Shown: positions 1-3,153 of the stretch, in pieces
Position numbering within the stretch: the first letter of the stretch is position 1
How the letters are laid out: each line of letters starts with the position of its first letter
Origin: an uncultured Eubacteriaceae bacterium
GTDB lineage: Bacteria > Bacillota > Clostridia > Lachnospirales > CAG-274
Assembly: GCA_947565475.1 (NCBI GenBank)
Contig: CANOGI010000090.1
Location: forward strand, 1-8,261
Direction: 5' to 3'
Length of the DNA stretch: 8,261 bases
Made by a program: the position numbers and the translations under genes
The notes under the pieces: model-generated
What the model was told of the DNA's origin: nothing
What the model saw: only the letters and a program-made list of their open reading frames with translations
The model's database searches: none

Positions 1-31
1 CTACTGTCAAAATTGCTATCAATATAGTCAT
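1..31 (-). CDS. 5' end of an unidentified leftward gene, partial
   Basis: Only ten codons are visible before the window ends: an ATG at 31 followed by Thr-Ile-Leu-Ile-Ala-Ile-Leu-Thr-Val, which is strongly hydrophobic and could begin a membrane segment or signal peptide. The start is chosen because it is preceded by a good ribosome site (GGGGGTGAGGAA directly before the ATG), the same context that precedes the gene starting at 639. The frame stays open upstream as far as a TTG at 100, but that extension lacks a ribosome site. Function cannot be assigned. Confidence 0.45.
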   Translation of the reverse strand, partial: MTILIAILTV

Positions 32-159
32 TTCCTCACCCCCTACACCGCCGCCACTTCCGTCTTGTCCTATTCTTTCGGCTTTAGACTTTCCCACCAA
101 GCAGCTACTTTTATTTTTTATCTTCCAATTTCCACCAACTCATGATAAAATAATTCTTA

Positions 160-177
160 CCGATACTGCCATATCGG
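160..177. promoter_or_regulatory. Perfect inverted repeat upstream of the small Cys-rich gene
   Basis: CCGATA at 160-165 and TATCGG at 172-177 form a perfect 6-bp inverted repeat around a 6-base centre, ending 26 bases before the TTG start at 204. It could be an operator or a small hairpin in the leader. No T-tract follows on either strand, so a terminator is unlikely. Its function is a guess; the symmetry is what is seen. Confidence 0.3.
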
Positions 178-203
178 AATAAATATGAAAGGTGGTGAAA
201 AAT

Positions 204-419
204 TTGAGTATTGAAAATAGTTTCAAGTTTAATGCATTTTGTCCGCTTCTTAAAAAGAAAATTGATTTTCGTGTAGATTATGAATACTTTAATCTTGTCG
301 GTGATACAAGTACTCACTCAACAAAAATGGGATTTGACTGTATTCATTTAAAGGAATGTGGACTTGAAGATACTATTGACTGCCCTCTTTTCCGTAAGGC
401 ACCAGAGGGTATAAATTAA
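204..419 (+). CDS. Small cysteine-rich protein, possibly zinc-binding
   Basis: This encodes 71 aa if started at the TTG at 204, which lies 8 bases after a good ribosome site (AAAGGTGG, 188-195). The frame is open back to a GTG at 192, but that codon lies inside the ribosome site. The protein has an early Cys-Pro, then a Gly-Phe-Asp-Cys segment, a Lys-Glu-Cys-Gly, and a closing Asp-Cys-Pro-Leu-Phe. Four well-spaced cysteines of this type suggest a small metal-binding fold, but the family is not recognised. It points rightward, opposite to its neighbours, and its last 47 bases overlap the end of the leftward gene at 373-639. Such small accessory proteins are common in clostridial mobile elements; no function should be inferred. 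Confidence 0.55.
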   Translation: MSIENSFKFNAFCPLLKKKIDFRVDYEYFNLVGDTSTHSTKMGFDCIHLKECGLEDTIDCPLFRKAPEGIN

Positions 420-639
420 TTGCAAAACTGCATTTAAGCCCTGCCTCACCGCAGATTTTTTTATATATACTGCTCCATATTTCAATTTCATTATGCTCTA
501 ATTTTTTATAGCATTTATTTACTATGGGACAGTTCTCGCAAGCTTCTGTCATATGTGATTTCCTGTGGAAAACAGCTTGCCTGTGCTGTACAATTAAATG
601 CCTCGCAACGCAAATTGTTTCATCTCCGGTTAATTCCAT
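373..639 (-). CDS. Small hypothetical protein with a Cys cluster, 88 aa
   Basis: The ATG at 639 is preceded by a strong ribosome site (GGGGGTGAGGAA), identical to the one in front of the partial gene at 31. Residues of the form Ala-Cys-Glu-Asn-Cys-Pro-x4-Cys in the middle, with further cysteines near the N-terminus and in the C-terminal third (Lys-Ile-Cys-Gly and Leu-Lys-Cys), suggest metal binding. No transmembrane segment or signal peptide is seen. It follows the small leftward genes at 666-977 and probably shares their transcript. It converges on and overlaps the gene at 204-419 by 47 bases. The family is not recognised. Both overlapping genes have their own ribosome sites, so both are kept, but one of them may be spurious at its 3' end. 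Confidence 0.5.
   Translation of the reverse strand: MELTGDETICVARHLIVQHRQAVFHRKSHMTEACENCPIVNKCYKKLEHNEIEIWSSIYKKICGEAGLKCSFAINLYPLVPYGKEGSQ
441..463 (+). terminator. Weak candidate terminator after the Cys-rich gene
   Basis: A short stem, CTGC against GCAG around a 6-base loop, is followed by ATTTTTTT about 20 bases after the stop codon of the rightward gene ending at 419. The stem is only 4 bp, so it is a weak candidate. It also lies inside the coding part of the opposite-strand gene, so the T-run may be coincidental. Confidence 0.2.
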
Positions 640-665
640 TTCCTCACCCCCTCACAGTTTCGCAC

Positions 666-716
666 TTACACCGCTGTTACTTTCTCTTTGCCACACTCTT
701 TAAGAATTAAAAGCAT
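666..716 (-). CDS. Possible 16-aa leader-like ORF
   Basis: An ATG overlaps the stop of the preceding coding-like stretch as TAATG (ATG at 716-714) and opens a 16-codon frame, Met-Leu-Leu-Ile-Leu-Lys-Glu-Cys-Gly and on, ending 26 bases before the next start at 639. AAGGGG lies 2 bases upstream, which is too close for a standard ribosome site, although translational coupling could compensate. It may be a real micro-ORF or a chance frame. Confidence 0.2.
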   Translation of the reverse strand: MLLILKECGKEKVTAV

Positions 717-817
717 TACCCCTTAATCAGTTTTGAGACCGTCTCAGCAAGCCATTTATAATAATTGTATTCCTTAAACAGCTTGTCCTTTTGTAATCGC
801 CCTTTACAAGGCTTTAT
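716..817 (-). other. Coding-like stretch lacking a normal start codon (33 codons)
   Basis: Directly downstream of the 57-aa gene, in a different frame, is an open stretch that reads like protein: Lys-Pro-Cys-Lys-Gly-Arg-Leu-Gln, then a Tyr/Trp-rich helix ending Lys-Trp-Leu-Ala-Glu-Thr-Val-Ser-Lys-Leu-Ile-Lys-Gly. It contains no ATG, GTG or TTG; the first usable codon after the in-frame stop is an ATA at 817. Three readings are possible: an unusual ATA start coupled to the upstream gene, a gene whose start was lost by mutation, or a +1 shift near the TTG-TAA end of the 57-aa gene that would fuse the two. The sequence alone does not decide. Confidence 0.3.
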
Positions 818-977
818 CTTTTAATTTTTTATCTTCAGCCTGCATACGTAATACTTCTTGAAAGTGGCACATATCTTTTTGCAGTTCATCAAAGCATTTC
901 GCGTCAATATCATCATCAAATACTCTTATCCTTGCGCCATTTGCTAATTTCCTTGTTTCAGCTTCAATAATTGCCAT
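804..977 (-). CDS. Small hypothetical protein, 57 aa
   Basis: The ATG at 977 has a good ribosome site, GAGGTGA followed by four T residues and the start codon. The product is hydrophilic: an N-terminal Met-Ala-Ile-Ile-Glu-Ala-Glu-Thr-Arg, a central Arg-Val-Phe-Asp-Asp-Asp-Ile-Asp, and a Lys/Glu-rich, probably helical C-terminal half. No known domain is recognised. It lies 77 bases behind the leftward HTH gene and probably belongs to the same early operon, which continues with the coding-like stretch at 716-817 and the gene at 373-639. A role in element biology (accessory, control or excision) is possible, but nothing in the sequence proves it. Confidence 0.6.
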   Translation of the reverse strand: MAIIEAETRKLANGARIRVFDDDIDAKCFDELQKDMCHFQEVLRMQAEDKKLKDKAL

Positions 978-1054
978 AAAATCACCTCAACTCATTTTAT
1001 TGTCATTGTATTTTGTCCTATTACTTTTTTTCTTGCCTAATTTGTCCTTTTGTG

Positions 1055-1282
1055 TTACTCTTTACTTAGGTTAGTGTCGGAACTATTTCTTTGTGGAATG
1101 GGAAACAGTTCCTCTACTGTTGTTTGTAATGCTTGGGCTATCAATATTGCTGTTGTAGTTTTAGGGTCTTGCACACCCTTTTCTATTCTTTGATAGCTTC
1201 TTGTTGTTATATTGGCTTTCTTAGCAATCTCCTCTTGCGTTAAGCCATTTTTTTGTCGTACATTTTTTAATTTAATATTCAC
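1055..1282 (-). CDS. XRE-family HTH regulator of switch 1, leftward
   Basis: About 75 aa, essentially a lone Cro/CI-type helix-turn-helix domain: Val-Arg-Gln-Lys-Asn-Gly-Leu-Thr-Gln-Glu-Glu-Ile-Ala forms helices 1 and 2, and Thr-Thr-Arg-Ser-Tyr-Gln-Arg-Ile-Glu-Lys-Gly is the recognition helix. The GTG at 1282 is preferred because AAGGTGGTAGGTGATT lies just upstream; an in-frame GTG at 1288 sits too close to the AAGGTGG core. The gene is divergent from the HTH gene at 1399 and heads the leftward operon. Its promoter (TTGACA at 1359-1364, TATTAT at 1336-1341) overlaps an operator, so it is likely to be auto- or cross-regulated. It is probably the Cro-like or early activator/repressor partner; which of the pair is the maintenance repressor is not clear. 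Confidence 0.85.
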   Translation of the reverse strand: MNIKLKNVRQKNGLTQEEIAKKANITTRSYQRIEKGVQDPKTTTAILIAQALQTTVEELFPIPQRNSSDTNLSKE

Positions 1283-1305
1283 AATCACCTACCACCTTTT
1301 AATTT

Positions 1306-1327
1306 AACACGACGTTTTCGTCTTGTT
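1306..1327. promoter_or_regulatory. Operator copy 1 of switch 1 (GACG-TTTT-CGTC)
   Basis: AACACGACG and CGTCTTGTT flank TTTT, making a 9-bp inverted repeat with one mismatch. An almost identical site lies at 1341-1362, with centres 35 bp apart. This copy overlaps the -35 zone of the rightward promoter and the start of the leftward transcript. The two HTH proteins of the pair have similar recognition helices (Arg-x-Tyr-Gln-Arg-x-Glu-Lys-Gly), so both may bind here; this is an inference. Confidence 0.75.
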
Positions 1328-1328
1328 A

Positions 1329-1337
1329 TGTTATAAT
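1329..1337 (+). promoter_or_regulatory. Extended -10 promoter for the HTH gene at 1399
   Basis: TGTTATAAT at 1329-1337 is a perfect extended -10 (TGn followed by TATAAT). No good -35 box is found 16-18 bases upstream, where operator copy 1 lies instead. Transcription would start near 1344, inside operator copy 2. The -10 overlaps that of the leftward promoter. Confidence 0.6.
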
Positions 1338-1364
1338 AATAACACGACGTTTTCGTCTTGTCAA
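1336..1364 (-). promoter_or_regulatory. Leftward promoter of switch 1
   Basis: On the minus strand, TTGACA (1359-1364) and TATTAT (1336-1341) are separated by exactly 17 bp, a near-consensus housekeeping promoter. The whole spacer is operator copy 2, so a bound regulator would block it. It would drive the HTH gene at 1055-1282 and the small genes beyond. Confidence 0.75.
1341..1362. promoter_or_regulatory. Operator copy 2 of switch 1 (GACG-TTTT-CGTC)
   Basis: AACACGACG, TTTT and CGTCTTGTC repeat copy 1 with one difference in the last base. It fills the spacer of the leftward promoter and covers the predicted start of the rightward transcript. Confidence 0.75.
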
Positions 1365-1398
1365 CTATTTTTTATAAAAATTTTTAGGAGTTGATAAG

Positions 1399-1614
1399 AT
1401 GGACTTTCCAACCCGTATTTTAGAGTTAAAAAAAGAAAAGAATTTGTTACAAAAAGACATTGCGAATGCATCAGGTGTAACTGTAAGAAATTATCAACGA
1501 TATGAAAAAGGAGAACAACAACCTACATTACCTGTACTATTAAAACTTGCCGACTACTTCAACGTATCCCTCGACTACCTTGTCGGACGTTCCGACGACC
1601 CCACACGACACTAA
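1399..1614 (+). CDS. XRE-family HTH regulator of switch 1, rightward
   Basis: 71 aa, one Cro/CI-type HTH domain: Leu-Lys-Lys-Glu-Lys-Asn-Leu-Leu-Gln-Lys-Asp-Ile-Ala, then recognition helix Thr-Val-Arg-Asn-Tyr-Gln-Arg-Tyr-Glu-Lys-Gly, then the widespread end motif Leu-Ala-Asp-Tyr-Phe-Asn-Val-Ser-Leu-Asp-Tyr-Leu-Val-Gly-Arg-Ser-Asp-Asp-Pro. There is no C-terminal dimer or cleavage domain. The ATG follows AGGAG (1386-1390) by 8 bases. It is divergent from the HTH gene at 1055. Composition changes inside the gene: up to about 1540 it is AT-rich, while the last ~75 bases are GC-rich with many C-ending codons, suggesting a recombination joint within the conserved Leu-Ala-Asp-Tyr motif. It acts as a DNA-binding regulator; targets are inferred to be the two GACG operators. 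Confidence 0.85.
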   Translation: MDFPTRILELKKEKNLLQKDIANASGVTVRNYQRYEKGEQQPTLPVLLKLADYFNVSLDYLVGRSDDPTRH

Positions 1615-1616
1615 CC

Positions 1617-1691
1617 TCACCTATCCGCCTCCCGCTGTAACCGCTCTTTCAATTCAGCAGGCAGGCGGATTGTTGTCTGTTCTCTTTCCAC
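1617..1691 (-). pseudogene. Truncated Arc-like ribbon-helix-helix gene remnant
   Basis: A GTG at 1691, preceded by GGTGAGGAA, opens 24 codons: Met-Glu-Arg-Glu-Gln-Thr-Thr-Ile-Arg-Leu-Pro-Ala-Glu-Leu-Lys-Glu-Arg-Leu-Gln and on to Ala-Asp-Arg, then TGA. This is the start of an Arc-family DNA-binding domain (beta strand Thr-Thr-Ile-Arg-Leu-Pro, then helix A); the second helix is missing. An in-frame ATG at 1712 is also possible. The stretch is GC-rich like the end of the neighbouring HTH gene, and its cut end lies 3 bases from that gene's stop. It looks like a piece brought in with, or cut by, a module exchange. It could be expressed as a short peptide but could not form the usual fold. Confidence 0.5.
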
Positions 1692-1751
1692 TTCCTCACC
1701 TGCTTCCTGCATACCTTCTCACAAAATTTTAAATTTTTATAGCATATTTCT

Positions 1752-1958
1752 TCAATCACTTTGATTATTAGAGTTTAAAAAAATTTCATCTAATGTAGTT
1801 CCTAATATTTTCACCATTTTGTTAGCTTCTTCTACAGAAATTTTCCTTTCTCCTACTTCTTTTTGTCTATAACCGGCAAGAGTTAATCCTAATTTTCGGC
1901 CCATTTCACTTTGTGTTAAACCTGCCTTTTCTCTTGCTAACCTCAATTTATTCAACAC
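1752..1958 (-). CDS. XRE-family HTH regulator of switch 2, leftward (Cro-like)
   Basis: 68 aa, one HTH domain: Leu-Ala-Arg-Glu-Lys-Ala-Gly-Leu-Thr-Gln-Ser-Glu-Met-Gly-Arg-Lys-Leu-Gly, recognition helix around Thr-Leu-Ala-Gly-Tyr-Arg-Gln-Lys-Glu-Val-Gly, ending Thr-Thr-Leu-Asp-Glu-Ile-Phe-Leu and a polar tail. The GTG at 1958 follows GGAGG by 6 bases. It is divergent from the longer repressor gene at 2097, the usual Cro/CI layout, and its promoter carries ATCAnnnTGAT operators. Its last codons contain a fifth match to that operator (1755-1765). A Cro-like role is inferred from size and position. Only about 60 bases separate its 3' end from the Arc-like remnant. Confidence 0.85.
   Translation of the reverse strand: MLNKLRLAREKAGLTQSEMGRKLGLTLAGYRQKEVGERKISVEEANKMVKILGTTLDEIFLNSNNQSD
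1755..1765. promoter_or_regulatory. Distant ATCAnnnTGAT operator match inside the HTH gene end
   Basis: ATCACTTTGAT is a perfect match to the ATCAnnnTGAT pattern found in the control region about 220 bp to the right. It lies in the final codons of the leftward HTH gene. It could be an auxiliary site for DNA looping, or chance in AT-rich sequence. Confidence 0.35.
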
Positions 1959-1975
1959 TTAACACCTCCTCATCA

Positions 1976-1986
1976 ATCAACTTGAT
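1976..1986. promoter_or_regulatory. Operator 1 of switch 2 (ATCAnnnTGAT)
   Basis: ATCAACTTGAT is a perfect 4-bp inverted repeat around 3 bases. It covers the predicted transcription start of the leftward promoter (-10 at 1991-1996). Confidence 0.65.
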
Positions 1987-1990
1987 TATT

Positions 1991-2019
1991 ATTTTATCAT
2001 CATTTCGATTGACTGTCAA
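1991..2019 (-). promoter_or_regulatory. Leftward promoter of switch 2
   Basis: On the minus strand, TTGACA (2014-2019) and TAAAAT (1991-1996) are 17 bp apart, close to consensus. Operator 2 lies in the spacer, operator 1 at the start and operator 3 just upstream of the -35. It would drive the HTH gene at 1752-1958. Confidence 0.75.
1999..2009. promoter_or_regulatory. Operator 2 of switch 2 (one mismatch)
   Basis: ATCATTTCGAT matches ATCAnnnTGAT with one mismatch. It lies within the 17-bp spacer of the leftward promoter, so binding would block polymerase. Confidence 0.55.
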
Positions 2020-2029
2020 CAGTTTTTTA

Positions 2030-2040
2030 ATCATTTTGAT
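2030..2040. promoter_or_regulatory. Operator 3 of switch 2
   Basis: ATCATTTTGAT is a perfect match. It lies between the two -35 boxes (2014-2019 leftward, 2049-2054 rightward), a position from which it could act on either promoter. It is the exact reverse complement of operator 4. Confidence 0.65.
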
Positions 2041-2048
2041 TATTTATA

Positions 2049-2076
2049 TTGCTTTTAATCAAAATGATGATATAAT
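2049..2076 (+). promoter_or_regulatory. Rightward promoter for repressor-protease-recombinase operon
   Basis: TATAAT at 2071-2076 is a perfect -10. TTGCTT at 2049-2054 is a weak -35 with a 16-bp spacer. Operator 4 fills the spacer. The predicted start near 2083 leaves a very short leader before AAAGGAG and the ATG at 2097. No other promoter is seen before the protease or recombinase genes. Confidence 0.65.
2058..2068. promoter_or_regulatory. Operator 4 of switch 2
   Basis: ATCAAAATGAT is a perfect match to ATCAnnnTGAT, inside the spacer of the rightward promoter. Centres of operators 1 to 4 are at about 1981, 2004, 2035 and 2063. Confidence 0.65.
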
Positions 2077-2096
2077 AATAAAAAAGGAGTGGTTAT

Positions 2097-2468
2097 ATGA
2101 AACGATTGCGAGAACTTAGAGAAAGGAAAGGTTATACTTTAGAACAGGTTGCTACAAAATTAGGATTGAGAAATCAATATGTTTCAAATTATGAATTAGG
2201 AAAAAGAAGCCCTGATTATGAAACATTAAAAAAATTAGCTGATTTTTATAATGTAACTACTGATTATATTTTAGGTAATTCAGATATAGAAAATCCTTAC
2301 AATACTCCAAATGTAAAAATCGAAAAAAATAAAAATGAATTAAACTTTTCAGAACTTGACAATGTTTATTTATCATATGCGAAAGAAGCTCAAGAAAATA
2401 AAATAGACCCTGCTGATATAAGACTTGTGCTTGACACAATAAAAAAACTTAGAGAACAAGATAAATAA
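2097..2468 (+). CDS. ImmR/CI-like HTH repressor, probable target of the ImmA-like protease
   Basis: 123 aa. Residues ~1-60 are an XRE HTH domain (Leu-Arg-Glu-Arg-Lys-Gly-Tyr-Thr-Leu-Glu-Gln-Val-Ala; recognition helix Asn-Gln-Tyr-Val-Ser-Asn-Tyr-Glu-Leu-Gly-Lys-Arg-Ser-Pro), ending with Thr-Asp-Tyr-Ile-Leu-Gly-Asn-Ser-Asp. A ~20-residue linker leads to a C-terminal helix pair (Tyr-Ala-Lys-Glu-Ala-Gln-Glu, then Asp-Pro-Ala-Asp-Ile-Arg-Leu-Val-Leu-Asp-Thr-Ile-Lys-Lys-Leu), a tail common in phage and ICE repressors. The ATG follows AAAGGAG closely. The next gene is an ImmA-type protease; in ICEBs1 the equivalent protease cleaves ImmR to induce the element, so the same pairing is inferred here. 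It probably represses the leftward promoter and regulates its own through the ATCAnnnTGAT sites. Confidence 0.88.
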   Translation: MKRLRELRERKGYTLEQVATKLGLRNQYVSNYELGKRSPDYETLKKLADFYNVTTDYILGNSDIENPYNTPNVKIEKNKNELNFSELDNVYLSYAKEAQENKIDPADIRLVLDTIKKLREQDK

Positions 2469-2488
2469 GATTGGTGGTGATGGTGTGT

Positions 2489-3139
2489 ATGATAAAATAT
2501 TTAACAAAATCCGAGTTATACTTAATCGTCAAACAAATGAAATTAAATATGGGATATAAATATAATGATTATAAACTTAACTTATATAATTATTGTGTAG
2601 ATTGTCCCTCCGTTTTAATTGAAAAAATTCACTTTCAAACACCATCTTTGAAAGGTATGGCAATAATAGAAACAGGAAAAAAAGATATAATTCTTTTAAA
2701 TGATAAATTAAATAAATATGAACTAAATTTTTATTGTGGACACGAATTATTTCATGTGTGTAACCATAATTATACTAATATTAAAACTTTTAACTGTTTT
2801 GAATATGTAAAAAAACAGCAAAATCCATATCTTGAATGGCAGGCAAATGAAGGCTCCGCCGAAATAATAATGCCATATAGAGAATTTATTCCTAAATTAG
2901 CTGATTTATTTTGTTCATTAAATGTGTCATATAATAAATTAAAAACTATTATGGCGAAAGAATTTAATGTAACAGAAAGTATGATATGGTACAGAATAGA
3001 AAATTTAAAATATGAATTTCATCAATATTATAAATTTAACATACCTATTGATTATATTCAAATATTATCAAAAAAAGAGCTTTCAAAAAGAAATATTTCT
3101 ATTACATCAATTAACGAAATTTTAACTACTAATGTTTAG
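2489..3139 (+). CDS. immA: ImmA/IrrE-family metallo-endopeptidase (anti-repressor)
   Basis: 216 aa. A His-Glu-Leu-Phe-His zinc motif (H85, E86, H89) is followed by Glu116 in Glu-Trp-Gln-Ala-Asn-Glu-Gly-Ser-Ala-Glu-Ile-Ile-Met-Pro, the third-ligand motif of the ImmA/IrrE (DUF955) family. All zinc residues are present, so the enzyme should be active. In ICEBs1-type elements the enzyme cuts the paired repressor after DNA damage or peptide signals, derepressing excision. The ATG at 2489 is chosen because GGTGGTG (2473-2479) lies 9 bases upstream; in-frame TTG, GTG and ATG codons from 2471 lie on or against that ribosome site. The gene starts 20 bases after the repressor stop and ends 14 bases before the recombinase start, so the three are co-transcribed. 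It is somewhat longer than ImmA of ICEBs1, with a ~75-aa C-terminal extension of unknown role. It is very AT-rich. Confidence 0.88.
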   Translation: MIKYLTKSELYLIVKQMKLNMGYKYNDYKLNLYNYCVDCPSVLIEKIHFQTPSLKGMAIIETGKKDIILLNDKLNKYELNFYCGHELFHVCNHNYTNIKTFNCFEYVKKQQNPYLEWQANEGSAEIIMPYREFIPKLADLFCSLNVSYNKLKTIMAKEFNVTESMIWYRIENLKYEFHQYYKFNIPIDYIQILSKKELSKRNISITSINEILTTNV

Positions 3140-3153
3140 AGGAAGTGTCTTTA

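Noticed and set aside
32..100. Longer form of the partial leftward gene, starting at TTG 100 or GTG 97
   Set aside because: The frame is open, but there is no ribosome site there and the inserted part is Gly-rich leader-like sequence, whereas the ATG at 31 has a strong site.
111..317. Leftward open frame of 68 codons over the Cys-rich gene
   Set aside because: No ribosome site, low-complexity Phe/Ile/Lys-rich product, and it lies antisense to a better-supported gene.
1306..1362. Two identical 20-base units considered as a short CRISPR-like array
   Set aside because: Only two copies, each self-symmetric, set on promoters between divergent regulators; no cas genes. They are operators.
1547..1732. 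Rightward open frame overlapping the HTH gene end and the Arc remnant
   Set aside because: Pro/Thr-rich product typical of an out-of-frame reading of GC-rich DNA, with no ribosome site; both overlapped frames match known domains.
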